From positions 422,970,138 through 423,034,137 of the forward strand of contig OY728120.1 in assembly GCA_963277665.1 (NCBI GenBank): a stretch of 64,000 nucleotides of DNA. Direction: 5' to 3'. Within the stretch, counting starts at the first letter, position 1. The number at the start of each line of letters is the position of its first letter. The notes under the pieces were generated by a model. The model saw nothing but the letters and a program-made list of their open reading frames with translations, did no database searches and was not told the DNA's origin. Source of the DNA: Viscum album. Taxonomy: Eukaryota > Streptophyta > Magnoliopsida > Santalales > Viscaceae. Of this stretch, positions 40,801-50,725 are shown piece after piece. A program made the translations under genes and the position numbers.

Positions 40801-41685
40801 GAAAATAGAAAAAATTAAAAATATGTGTTCTATAATTGTGATTCAATCTATTCATACCCATATAATTTTTAGATTTTATGGTGACTTGTGGAATCAAATT
40901 AAAAAAAATTAAATGAAATAACATCCAATTTTAATTTTTGTACATTAAAATAAAAAAATTGTCCATGGGTCATTTATTATTTTCCTTTATATGATAATAA
41001 GTTGAATACTGGGATATATATAAAGTTATATCATTTCTAATACCAACCCTAAAAAAATATGATTTAAATATATTTCGTCAACACCATAGGATTAACTACC
41101 AAACTAGACTTATAAAACACAACCATAACAACATTAATCAAGCATGAATGATTCTATAATCTATCCCAGAAATAGGGTTCTAATATTACCTCTAGAAACC
41201 ACCCTCTCTACAATATATCCAATGGGTATCCCTCGTTATAAATTGTGACTATTTGGATGAAGAACATTGCTATAAGTTGAAAAGGATTACTAATATGTTG
41301 ATATTGATGTCTAGAGGGTTGGTCTATTATCATGGTTGAATAAATAAAATAATTATTATAGAACATGTATAATAACTAGTTTTTAGAACCATTAATGTAT
41401 AATTTTAAATTAGATATATTATAATTATTTATTAAAAAATAATTATAGGAAAAACTTATTACGATTTATTAAATAATCACTGAATATAGGAAAGAAATAT
41501 TCATGGTGATAAAACCCACGATTTTAGTTTGATTTTTTTTAATGTAAAATATCCATAATGACCTTAGACATTTCGAAAAAATATATCCAATATAAATTAA
41601 CTAGGATAACTATAGCCACTATTATATAATAATCTTACTCAAAAGAAACCCAAATACTAATAAGTAGTTTTTTTCTCATTAAAAG
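34831..41685. other. AT-rich gene-free sequence
   Basis: No recognisable gene. Frames of 60-81 codons occur on both strands (for example 36847-37092 minus and 39730-39972 plus), as expected by chance, with hydrophobic or low-complexity composition. A (TA)n run lies at 38666-38682. Strand composition changes near 38690, from T-rich to A/C-rich on the plus strand, which may mark an old element boundary. Confidence 0.5.
38666..38682. repeat. (TA)n microsatellite
   Basis: An ATATATATATATATATG run at the point where plus-strand composition changes from T-rich to A/C-rich. Confidence 0.8.
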
Positions 41686-42719
41686 TGTAATGACACATAA
41701 ATCCTATGGAAAATTTTTTCTTAAATACATGGGAATTTTACGAGACTGTAGTTTCTGATGGTGCTTGATTCTGAGGCCCGGTGTGCCCTGAATCAATTTC
41801 TGATGTTTTGTTTGGGTACATTCAGTAAACGTATGAGCAGGTTTTTCTATCTTTTAAACCGATGCTCAGAATTGAAATATGAGGACACCGATTACTCGAA
41901 GCACCGATATTCGCTTAAGGAGACCTTTACTGCATTTGCGTTTTATCAAGGATTGAAGTTAATTTTTGGGGATTCTTAATAAATTAAATAAAAATTATGT
42001 GTGACATAATTTTTATTTAGGTTGTGGTTAATTTCGCCAAAGGGAAGTTGAAGGTGGGGCCCACCCCCACATAACCTCCCATGGGAGTATTTTATGTGAT
42101 AGGGCCCACAGGAGCTCAAACCCCTTAACTCCCCTTGAACCCTCTTTAACCCCCCATGTAACTGACATTTAATTTGGAGAGTCTCTTAAACATCTAACTC
42201 CCCCAATTTAATGTTGAAACATTCCACCTCCCTTGTTTGAATTTTGAATCCACCCCACCAAAATTAATCTAATGTGTTGTCACAATTAATGAAATACAAC
42301 TCTTGATTTGTTATGCCATAAAAATAATAGAGAAATATATTTAATATTTTGTCTTAACATTCATTGGATAACTCTTGGAGGAACAATGTTCTATTCCAAT
42401 GAAGAAAGACTCTCATCTCCAAAGAATAATGAGCATCAAGTTCTTCCTTCTTAGCTCGGAGCAAGGAAGGGAAGAATCACCGTCTTCTGATTATATCAGG
42501 GGCGTCGTCGCGACTCGTCTTCACTAAGGTCAACCCCATCCGACGTTGATGGAACGACATCCATCTTCTATGATGTCTGTCTTTCGTGAATGATAAACAT
42601 TCAACGACAAATATGAGGTAGTGGGTTTTGGTTATTTCTAAATGAATAAATGTATACCCTCGTTCTTTGACGAATGCTTTGTTTCATTGTTGGAAAATTG
42701 ATATCATCTAATACAGAGG

Positions 42720-43480
42720 TCGTGGGCCGAACCAACATGGCCTGACGCCCCTCCATTGGTTATTGTTGATTGATGTTGGAGGCGATGCCGAAAGGGTGCA
42801 GTGTCGTCGCACCATTCTGGAGAAGAACCACGGGTTGAAGGAGGCAGTGGCCAAGCGCTGCCCGCATGGAGGTAGACCGGTGGCTGCTCGGGATGCCCGA
42901 ATTGCGGGACAAACTGCCGGACGATCCGGTCGGTACGTGTGCAGGAGCCACAATGCACGAAGGCGCAGTGTTGAGGGAGACTACAGCCCGCATCCACCGG
43001 CCGCTCAGCTGAATGAACCGGCTGGCCACCTGTTGGCTGGGCTAAAAGAACTGGTCGTGCTGGAAAACAGCGGCGCCGCAGGCGCCTCGCAGAGGAGACC
43101 GCCGCCCACATCTGTGGGCCGATCGGTATGACGAACCGGCTGGCCACCTGCCAGCTGGGCTGAATAATCATGGTGCCCGCAGGCACCACATGGGAAGAAC
43201 CGAGACCCGCTATGCAGGCCGCGTGCGCCGGGAAGAAACGGCCGGCAATGGCAGGCAGAGTAGGGGAGGAGGCCGTGTCATTTGGCACCGCCTGACGAAC
43301 TGGACCAGCCCACAATGCGGGTCGGGTCCGTCGTTGGGCCACACCCCCAATGGGTCAGGCAGACCCCCCCAGTAGGGTCGGACCCACTTATCCGGGATGG
43401 GCCGAACACCCAGCCGGGTCGTACCAGCTGAGCTGGGTCGGGCCGACCTGCCAGCCCACTGGGTTTGACGGGTAGAGCCC
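42720..43480. repeat. GC-rich, CpG-containing repeat block in the gypsy 5' LTR
   Basis: An abrupt GC-rich patch in AT-rich DNA. It is built of diverged units of roughly 110-130 bp, each with GAACCGGCTGGCCACCTG, AGCTGGGCTGAATA-like and GCCCGCAGGCACCAC-like words, and ends in a run of GGGTCGG(A/G)CC words. The corresponding block of the 3' LTR is at 56820-57560. Long frames on both strands follow from the lack of AT-rich stop codons. The longest is 212 codons, minus strand, 42704-43342. None shows a domain. Confidence 0.6.
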
Positions 43481-43849
43481 GACTTCGCTTAAATGCGAAT
43501 AACTTCTAGACCACACGTTCGATCGACGCGCCGTTTGTGGCACTAAGACCATAATGAGGAGGTGGTACTTTTGGAATACTCTATGTAAGTTTTGGATAAT
43601 TTGGAAAATGGTCGGGTTTGGATCGAACGTTAATCAAACTAGGCCCCTGTAATAGAAATGGCAATAACACTTAGACTGGGTGTCTGATTGACGCACTGTC
43701 TCTCGCGTTGGGATCCTTATGATGAGACAAAACTATGAGACACATCAACTCAAGACTTTTTGATAGTTGGTGTATGGAAATTTTTCCCGAGGAGTGGACC
43801 CTCCCAGAATCGAGCGTGCTGTGTGCGGGAACCCTTGGTCTGGCTGCAA

Positions 43850-44115
43850 CTACTACTGTACCTGAATCCTCTATGGTTTCGATAGCGATGACTACTATAA
43901 CAGATTCCCCCATGGGTTCGACAACTACGAATACTATACCGGAATCCTCTGTGTGTTTGACAGCGATGACTAATGTACTGGAATCCTCCATGTGTTCGAC
44001 CGCGGCGACTACTGTACCGAAATCCTCTATGGGTTTGACAGTGATGACTACTGAACTGGGATCCTCTGTGGGTCTGACATTTCAGACTTCTTTTCCAATA
44101 TCCTATGTGGATCCG
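43850..44115 (+). repeat. 39-bp minisatellite in the gypsy 5' LTR
   Basis: About six or seven imperfect units of the form ACTACTGTACCGGAATCCTC plus TATGGGTTCGACAGTGATG. Because 39 is 13 codons the array stays open in one frame and reads as a Thr/Ser-rich repeat, but it lies within an LTR and is best read as non-coding. The equivalent array is at 57925-58165. Confidence 0.7.
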
Positions 44116-44734
44116 ACAGCTTAGATGAATCAGTGACTACTTCTGACCATCTATATCAGTCTACGAAATATGTATACATGTGTGTGCTGAGTCTTGACTT
44201 TTAATCATTTATCATCGCGGTGTTTGACTTTACGTCATGTGTGGACTGGGTTGTTGATGGGCTTGAGAGTTGGAGTCGGACTGGGACTGATAACATAGGT
44301 GTATGTATGGTCATATACCTAGGTAGGGTTGTTTGATACTTCATGGTTTTATCTTTCTTCTATGGTTTATCCTTGGTGGATTCTAGGTGACCTTTGGGGG
44401 TCTTGGGGTCCCGACTGAGTATTGTTATACTCACCCCTGCATGGGTTTGTTGAGTCAATAAGGTTTTCCTTATGACTTTTCCATTCCTTCTTATTTTGAA
44501 AATCAAAAACACTTTATACATAAGAAAATTTATATTTTACTTCTCTGGGGAATATTTTTATTCCCTAAGGAAAATTTCCTTCCTTGAGGATATTTAACAT
44601 AACCTAGATTTCCTTATACATTTCAATATTTTTTCTTTAGAATAAAAATCGGATTCATATCTATTTTCATGAAATCATACAATACTTAGATATGAAGTAT
44701 TCTATTTTAGGATCAGAATTACCCTTAAGAATTC

Positions 44735-45165
44735 TAATGCAGAATACTCATTCCAAATTCCATTTTATAATTCTCATTTCGAATTCCGGTGTAGAATTCT
44801 CATTCTGAATTCCGGTGTAGAGTTCTCATTCTGAATTCCAGTGCAGAATTCTCATTCCTAATTCCGGTGTAGAATTCTCATTCCGAATTCTGGTGCAGAA
44901 TTCTCATTACGAATTCTAGTTCAGAATTATCATTCTGAATTCTGGTGTAGAATTCTCATTCCGAATTCTGGTGCATAATTCTCATTCCGAATTCCGGTGG
45001 AGAATTATCATTCCGAATTCTGGTGCAGAATTCTCTTTTCGAATTCGGGTTCAGAATTCTCATTCCAAATTCCACTGCAGAATTCTCATTCTGAATTTCG
45101 GTGCAGAATTCTCATTCCGAATTCTGGTGCAGAATTCTCTTTCCGAATTTTGATCATGAATTCTG
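44735..45165 (+). repeat. 26-bp GAATTC-based minisatellite in the copia 5' LTR
   Basis: About sixteen units of AGAATTCTCATTCC + GAATTCTGGTGC. Each unit holds two GAATTC palindromes 13 bases apart, so the array probably grew from a 13-bp half-unit. Three units make 78 bases, so all frames that avoid stops read as a 26-residue repeat (NSHSEF, IPNSGAEF); this is a by-product, not a protein. The array is matched at 51000-51415 in the other LTR. Confidence 0.85.
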
Positions 45166-45460
45166 ACAAAGAATTCCCTATAAAACAGAATACGAATATT
45201 CATTTTATTATAGACTCCGAATTCCATTTTGGTTAGAATATGAACTTTTATTTTCTTACATTCTGAACACTAATTTTTCTTATTCTTACACGCGTTTCAT
45301 TATAAAATGATGTTGTGCTTTCAGATCCACATGTTTTATTATAAAACGATGTCGTCCATTTTTTCTAACTAACCATTGTTTTATTAACACATATACAGGT
45401 CCCTCCGATATTTAAGGAAAATATGACAGTTGGTGGAGGGAGCCGATCGTTCCAACCGTG

Positions 45461-45474
45461 CCTATAAATAGGAG
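45461..45474 (+). promoter_or_regulatory. TATA box of the copia 5' LTR
   Basis: CCTATAAATAGGAG, with the same element at 51711-51724 (CCTATAAATAAGAG) in the 3' LTR. It lies about 1 kb into the LTR, ahead of the presumed R region. Confidence 0.7.
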
Positions 45475-46312
45475 ATCATTTGAACAAGATCAACACAACT
45501 GATCTTTGACAACTTGTACATACATGCTATTGAAGTGATTTTTAGAGATACAGGCTCTTATAAACTCTCAAACTTCATCCCGAAATTTTGAACAACATGT
45601 TCAAACTTTTACTTATGTTGATTGCTTCGTGAGACTCTGAATGTTGGTGATTACATTCGAGGGCTTCTGGGGATATGAAGACAGAGGTGTTTACTACCTT
45701 GATTTTTGAGGGCTTCCTTACTGAGGAAGATAGAGGTACCAACTACCTTTAAGTTTAGGGATTGCAGGGATAGCAAGATCGGGACTTCGATCTTCGTATC
45801 GAGGGCTTACCCTGGTGTGGGTAAGACAGACTTGCTTGAAAGTATAAATTAAGGGTCATTTATCCAAGGTTGTTGGATACCCTTCTCTTTGGGTTAAAAG
45901 ACTTATATCTTGTTACTAGTAGTATTACTTCTTGTTTTCCGCAGCATTTCGTATTGTAAGGAAAGTATAACATTCTTTTATTTCCTTACACTTGTACTCT
46001 GATTCATTTATATTCTATACGCTTTAAGGTAGAATCTCATATTGTAAACTTTGGTTATGTTTCAATTTCCAGATCCATATTTCTGGAACCAGTTTTTGGT
46101 AATCACTTTCCAGATTTAAGCAAGTCCATAGAACTATAAGTTTGTAACTTCATACCCTATACCAATCCTACAATTTATGTTAGAGGTGTTGTGAATTTTC
46201 TTAGTTTAACTTTGTTAAAATTAGTTATTTCTTTGTTAAGGAAATTTTTAATGTGTAAAATTAACCTCCCTCTTATATATTCAGCATCTACATCATAATT
46301 TCGATCCTACAA

Positions 46313-46326
46313 TTGGTATCAGAGTG
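46313..46326 (+). promoter_or_regulatory. Primer-binding site of the copia element
   Basis: TTGGTATCAGAGTGGG begins two bases after the LTR end (46311) and matches the initiator Met-tRNA site TGGTATCAGAG exactly over its core. Confidence 0.9.
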
Positions 46327-46339
46327 GGTATCTAAAATA

Positions 46340-46860
46340 CTTATACTCACATATAACAGGAAGGCCACTGAAATTTCCATAAATGATATATTTAGAACTC
46401 TTCTCCAACATGAAATAAGATTGAAGAGAGATGCTGACAACATCAAACAGAAGAATGGGAATGCTACTATTGATTTTACTACAACATCAAATCACATGAA
46501 AGCAAAGACTCCAGAGAGAGTAACTATATCCAAGTCTAATAAGGTTACTATCCACTCTAAATCTCGTGAAATTGAAGTCTCTGAGAATTAGTTAGCTAAT
46601 CTTTCTTGAAGGATAAACAAGATTGTTGATCAAATAAATTTCCAATCCAGGTATAAGAAGAAGGAAAGGAAAGAAAAGAAAATTTTAGAGGTCACATACT
46701 ATGAATGCAAGAGAAGTGGACACATACGACCTGATTTCCCTATGCTTAAAAAGAAAGAAAGAAAAGAGAGGCATTTTGAAAGAAACGGGAAGAAGTTCTA
46801 TAAAGGAAAAGCTAAGAAAAGTCTGAAAGATAATACTACTTGGAGTGCTAGTTGTTGAGA
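46340..46860 (+). pseudogene. copia gag remnant, middle part with zinc knuckle
   Basis: Gag packages the element's RNA in cytoplasmic particles. The N-terminal capsid part is missing: the primer site runs within about 60 bases into the region normally just ahead of the nucleocapsid (LLQHEIRLKRD). The frame stops at 46589 and resumes. The CCHC knuckle at 46697-46738 reads YYECKRSGHIRPDF, so the first and last cysteines of C-X2-C-X4-H-X4-C have become Tyr and Phe and the finger cannot hold zinc. A Lys-rich tail follows (KKKERKERHFERNGKKF). Mutations in the knuckle and stops make this a dead copy. Confidence 0.7.
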
Positions 46861-46906
46861 TTCTTCAGAAAGAGAATCTTCATAATATGATTCATCAGCT
46901 CAGAAG

Positions 46907-47667
46907 AATATGGGATTCTTTGCTAATAATTCTTTTCCACATACATGTCTTATGGCCAAGGTATGCTCTGCCAAGGCTTTAACAAATTTATCCCTTGATA
47001 AGAATTACTATTCAAAAATAGTACTTCTAGTGAGGATACTTCATCCTCAGAAAGTGAAGAACCTTCATATGAATAAGTATCTAGATTTTCCATGTTACAT
47101 GAAGAAAACAATTGTAAAATTTCTATGAAGTTAGACAAGGAAAATACTAGGGAAGAAGTTCTTACAAAAGTTATTTCAGATCCTTCTTCAGATCTTAAAG
47201 ATAAAGAAGAGCTTTTAGAAAAACATTCTAAAGACCATGAGAAAACAAATTCTGATAAGGAAGAACTTTCTAATGATCTTATGAATTATATTTCAAAAAT
47301 AAAAATCATTGAGGAAAATTCTAACTCTAAGGAGATGATTCCTGAGGATAGAAATTTAGTCATTAGACTAAAATTTGAAATTTTTTCCCTAAAGAAGCTC
47401 CTTGAAAAATTTACCTCTCAGAAGGAAAATTTTGACAAGATATATTCTCAAATTAAACCTAAAGGAAACACTATTAGAGTGGGTTATACTAACCAAAAAG
47501 CAGTTTTCAAAACTAACTATTTTGTTCCTTCTAAAGCCCATTTTTGTACTAAGTGTCAAAGTGGTGGGCATTGGAAGAAAAATCATTCTTTGAATAAAGT
47601 TCAATATCTTGGGTTTCATAAATCATATTCTTCTAAACAAATTTGGATACCCAAAATTTTGTTATAA
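46907..47667 (+). pseudogene. copia gag C-terminal extension, coiled coil and second knuckle
   Basis: Contains the acidic Ser-rich link seen in SIRE gag (CLMAKVC, then a Ser/Glu stretch in another frame near 47015-47065). A 191-codon frame (47092-47667) follows, rich in Glu/Lys/Leu heptads, predicted to form a coiled coil over roughly its first 120 residues. A second knuckle-like sequence, FCTKCQSGGHWKKNH, has His in place of the last Cys. The final KQIWIPK block is the usual lead-in to the protease. Frames shift at least twice. Identification rests on order and composition typical of SIRE elements. Confidence 0.65.
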
Positions 47668-47680
47668 GAAAATCTCGGAT

Positions 47681-47935
47681 CCAAGAAAGTTTGGATTCCA
47701 AAAGTCTAACTCTTTTTATTTTCAAGAAGATAAAGTAAGTACCAACAACAATACTTGGTACATAGATAGTGGGTGTTCTCGGCATATGACTGGTAACAAA
47801 AAATATTTTGAAAAGATTATCAAGACGAAAGGAGGAAAATTAACTTTTAGAGATAATGCTCAAGAAGAAATTTTTGGTATAGGTAATATTGTTCTTCTTG
47901 GAAAAAATTTTGATTTAAAATTTTTTATTTCTTAG
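47681..47935 (+). pseudogene. copia aspartic protease remnant
   Basis: The protease cuts the polyprotein. The catalytic block WYIDSGCSRHMTG (47756-47794) matches the copia D-S-G-(C/A)-(S/T)-H/R-H-M-T signature, with Asp, Ser and Gly intact. A downstream GGKLTFRDN and IFGIGNI give the flap-like and second-strand motifs. The frame ends at 47935, where sequence jumps to the far end of pol. It overlaps the preceding gag frame out of register, so a frameshift separates the two. Confidence 0.8.
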
Positions 47936-47936
47936 G

Positions 47937-48046
47937 GATCACATAATCAAAGGAGATATCATTATAATGTTTATCAGAACACAAGATCAACTTGATGATA
48001 TTTTCACAAAATCGTTACCTTTTGATAGTTTTGAATACATTAAATA
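47937..48046 (+). pseudogene. copia pol C-terminal tail (end of RNase H)
   Basis: Reads GDHIIKGDI, then DQLDDIFTKSLP, then a stop: the usual end of copia RNase H, where H..(I/V)..G.I and DQ(L/V)ADIFTK(P/S)LP are standard. It directly follows the protease frame. The integrase, RT and most of RNase H, normally over 3 kb, are therefore removed by one clean internal deletion at about 47935. Confidence 0.8.
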
Positions 48047-48164
48047 GCAGTAAGGAATGATAACCATGAGGTAATCCTTCTCCATTAACTTCTTGTTGAA
48101 CAATTCTCCTTACAATAATAAAACTCCATTTCATAGGGGGAGTACATATTTTTGTTAGAATAAT

Positions 48165-48898
48165 TAAGATTTTTGTAATCAATTTTTTTTTTTTTGTAAT
48201 CAAAATTTTCATAATCAATTTTTCTTTCTTTTTGTAATCATAATTTTCTAATCAGTTTTTCTTGCTTTTGTAATCAAAATTTTCGTAATGAGTTTTTCTA
48301 TCTTTTGTAATAAAAATTTTCATAATCAATTTTTCTTGATTTTGAAAACAAAATTTTCGTAATCAATATTTCTTGCTTTTGTAATCAAAATTTTCATAAT
48401 CAGTTTTTCATTCTTTTGTAATCAAAATATTCGTAATCAGTTTTTCTTGCTTTTGTAATCAAAATTTTCGAAATCATTTTTTCTTGCTTTTGTAATCAAA
48501 ATTTTCGTAATCAATTTTTCATTCTTTTGTAATCAAAATTTTCATAATCAGTTTTTCTTGCTTTTGTAATCAAAATTTTCGTAATCAGTTTTTCTTGCTT
48601 TTGTAATCAATATTTTTATAATCAGTTTTCTTTCTTTTGTAATAACAATTATCTTAATCAGTTTTTTTCTTTTGCGATAAAAATTTTCTTAATCAGATAT
48701 TTTTTGCTTTTGTAATCAAAATTTTCTTTATCAGTTTTTTTTCTTTTTTAATCAAAATTTTCTTAATCAGTTTTTTTCTTTTGTAATCAAAATTTTTTGT
48801 AGTCAATTTTTTTTAAATATTTTGTAATCAAATATTTCGTAGTCAATTTTTTTAAAAAAATTGTAATCAAAATTTTCGTAGTGGGTTTTTCAAACATT
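48165..48898 (+). repeat. 37-bp minisatellite, array 1 of 3
   Basis: About nineteen to twenty imperfect units of TTTTGTAATCAAAATTTTCG + TAATCAGTTTTTCTTGC. Each unit has two TAATCA words. The outer edges are more diverged (longer T runs) than the middle. It starts about 120 bases after the pol stop, in the 3' untranslated/env-position zone. Confidence 0.9.
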
Positions 48899-49140
48899 TG
48901 TAACTAAAAAATTCATAATGATGTTTTCGGAACTGGAAACTTTCATAATGAAGATTTCGGAACTGGAAACATTCGTAATGATGTTTTCAGAACTGAAAAC
49001 TTTTGTAAAGATGTTTTCAAAACTGGAAAATTTTGTAACGACTTTCTCGGAACTGAAATTTTCATAATGATGTTTTCAGAACTGAAATTTTTGTAATGAA
49101 GTTTTTGGAACTAAAATTTTCGTAATATAAATTTTCGAAA
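48899..49140 (+). repeat. 30-bp minisatellite, array 2 of 3
   Basis: About eight units of AATGATGTTTTCGGAACTGG + AAACTTTCAT. The change from array 1 is abrupt. The shared word TTTCGTAAT suggests one array seeded the next. Confidence 0.85.
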
Positions 49141-49325
49141 CTAGATCTTTCGTACTGAGATTTTCGTACTCATACTTTTTTGTACAGAAATTTTTCATAC
49201 TCATTCTTTTTGTACTGAAATTTTTCGTACTCATGCATTTCGTACTGAGTTTTTTATACTCATTCTTTTCGTACTATGATTTTCGTACTCATACTTTTTG
49301 TACTGGAGTTCTGGTACTCAAATTA
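49141..49325 (+). repeat. 15/30-bp minisatellite, array 3 of 3
   Basis: About twelve half-units alternating TTTTCGTACTCATAC and TTTTTGTACTGAAAT, so a 15-bp word with a 30-bp higher-order period. It follows array 2 without a gap. Confidence 0.85.
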
Positions 49326-49658
49326 TTTTCAATGTTAATTTTTTCATAGTTAGTTTCTCTTAGTTAAATTTTTCTTCAAGAATAATATCACCTATTACGA
49401 ATAAACTTCTTGGCCAATCTAAAAGGTATGATTTCCTTACATAAGTTTTCATAGTCATATTTTTCTTGCTAGTATTTTCTTATGTGTTTTAAAAAATTTC
49501 TTAGATTCTAGTTTTCTTAAATCCGATTGTTTTTCATAAAACCTCAAAAGATCGGAATCAAGATTCCCTTATTGGTATGTTTTCAACCGTCAGATCAGAT
49601 GAGAGAGTTTTTCAACCGTTAGATTGTTTTTGGAAACTCAACGTTCACATTAATCGCC

Positions 49659-49666
49659 TATATAAA
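49659..49666 (+). promoter_or_regulatory. TATA box in the copia 3' region
   Basis: CCTATATAAAGGGGACACG: a strong TATA box about 110 bases ahead of an ATG at 49774 that opens the env-position remnant. It may have driven a subgenomic transcript, or belong to an inserted promoter fragment. Confidence 0.4.
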
Positions 49667-49683
49667 GGGGACACGCGATGTTT

Positions 49684-49694
49684 GTCCCACATCG
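49684..49694 (+). promoter_or_regulatory. USE-like motif GTCCCACATCG
   Basis: An exact match to the plant snRNA upstream sequence element RTCCCACATCG. In snRNA genes the TATA box lies 23-34 bases downstream. Here the good TATA (49659) is upstream, and the only downstream candidate (TTTTTAAAG near 49730) is poorly placed. So the motif is clear and its function is not. Confidence 0.45.
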
Positions 49695-49773
49695 ATATTC
49701 AAGCTCTTGCGTGTTGAAGTTCTTCCTCCCTTTTTAAAGACAATTCCGAATCTTCCAGAGCTCTTTATTCCAA

Positions 49774-50235
49774 ATGTTTGATGTAGCTATATCTCAGGAT
49801 ATTTCAACTATGAAACCAATATCAAAATGGTTTAGTTTAAAAGGAGAGGTTAGTGCATCCTAGTTTCTACAAGTATGACTCTCTTATATCTAAGAATATC
49901 TGATTGAATGGATGGGAGGATGTTTTCTTATCAAAGCCAGCAAAATCGTTTCCAGATTAAACATATTTTCATGTTGAGTTTTATGAGTCTGTTTCACTCC
50001 GTAAAGAAGATGGAAGAAAAAAGTTTTCATTCAAGTATTCTGGGAAGACTTATATGCTTTCTTAAACCAAGGCTGCAATCTTGGTGGGTCTATCTTATGA
50101 AGGCTTAGGTGGATGTTTTTAACGCTGAAGATGAAAAGATAAAAGCTTTAGAGAGGCAAGCTGAGGAGGATCAAAAAGATTAGAAGAACCTAAAAACCTT
50201 GTTGAATAAGCTAATACCAAAGGAAAATGAAGACA
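49774..50235 (+). pseudogene. Unidentified ORF remnant in the env position of the copia element
   Basis: Starts MFDVAISQDISTMKP and stops after about 30 codons. A second open piece is at 49908-50108 in another register, and then a piece reading EDEKIKALERQAEED and LKTLLNKL (about 50120-50210), a clear coiled-coil pattern interrupted by one stop. SIRE elements carry an extra ORF between pol and the 3' LTR that often ends in a coiled coil, so this may be its remains. No signal peptide or transmembrane segment can be supported. The name env-like would rest only on position. Confidence 0.35.
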
Positions 50236-50398
50236 AATTGACTAAATCCAATCTTTGGTTGCATTTTTCTTTCCTTGTAAAAAAACTTTTTCAACTATAA
50301 TGAAATTTTTGGTTGGTTGTATCTTGTGTTGTTATATACTAATGTTTCAGGTACTCTATTTCCTTACCATTCCCTTCAATTCTTTTTGAAAATCACAA

Positions 50399-50720
50399 TG
50401 GGGGAGAAAGAAAAAGAACTACTCAAAAAGCAGAGAAGGAAAAATTTAAAAAGGATAAGGAAAAGTTTCTAAGTGAAGATATCCTTAAAGTAAGGGGGAG
50501 TTTCTCATTACGAAGTTTTTCATTCCCATGATAATGAAAACTCAATTCCTGAAATCTAGAATACAATCCTTAGTGTTTCAAATCCTAAGGGGGAGTTAGT
50601 TGTATTCATTATCATCCTTGAACAAAGGGACAGAAGTTTTAATTTCAAAGACTAATGAAAATTTTCAAAGTCCTTATATTCTTTTTCGTAAGGTTGTTTG
50701 TGCTTTTCAAAAAGGGGGAG
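50399..50720 (+). promoter_or_regulatory. Series of four polypurine tracts before the copia 3' LTR
   Basis: GGGGGAGAAAGAAAAAG (from 50400), TAAGGGGGAG (50491-50500), TAAGGGGGAG (50586-50595) and AAAAGGGGGAG (50710-50720). The last lies five bases before the LTR and is the expected priming site. Repeated tracts of this kind are a feature described for SIRE-lineage elements. Confidence 0.75.
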
Positions 50721-50725
50721 ATTCT

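Larger units (their letters stand above)
41686..44450 (+). repeat. 5' LTR of the gypsy element, part before the copia insertion
   Basis: Aligns with 55785-58566 of the 3' LTR. Shared landmarks are GAGGCCCGGTG, CATAACCTCCCATGGGAG, the GC-rich block (42760-43480) and the 39-bp minisatellite (43850-44110). It breaks off at CCCCTGCATGGGTTTGT, where the copia LTR begins, and continues at 52571. Confidence 0.85.
44451..46311 (+). repeat. 5' LTR of the copia element
   Basis: A 1.86-kb LTR, TGAGTCAATAAGG to GATCCTACA. It contains a 26-bp GAATTC-rich minisatellite (44735-45165) and a TATA box, CCTATAAATAGGAG, at 45461-45474 preceded by GGAGGGAGCCGATCG. Transcription would start about 30 bases after the TATA. 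Confidence 0.85.

Noticed and set aside
42704..43342. 212-codon minus-strand ORF as a host gene
   Set aside because: It lies wholly inside a gypsy LTR GC-rich repeat block, overlaps long frames on the other strand and shows no domain. The frame follows from the rarity of AT-rich stop codons.
43735..44124. 129-codon Ser/Thr-rich ORF as a mucin-like protein
   Set aside because: It is the 39-bp minisatellite of a retrotransposon LTR; the period of 13 codons keeps the frame open.
44971..45236. Repetitive proteins reading NSHSEF/IPNSGAEF (also at 50967-51431)
   Set aside because: Translations of the 26-bp GAATTC minisatellite in the copia LTRs. Three units are a multiple of three, so any stop-free frame repeats.
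48165..49325. CRISPR array
   Set aside because: Units are contiguous with no unique spacers, and the sequence is a plant retrotransposon.
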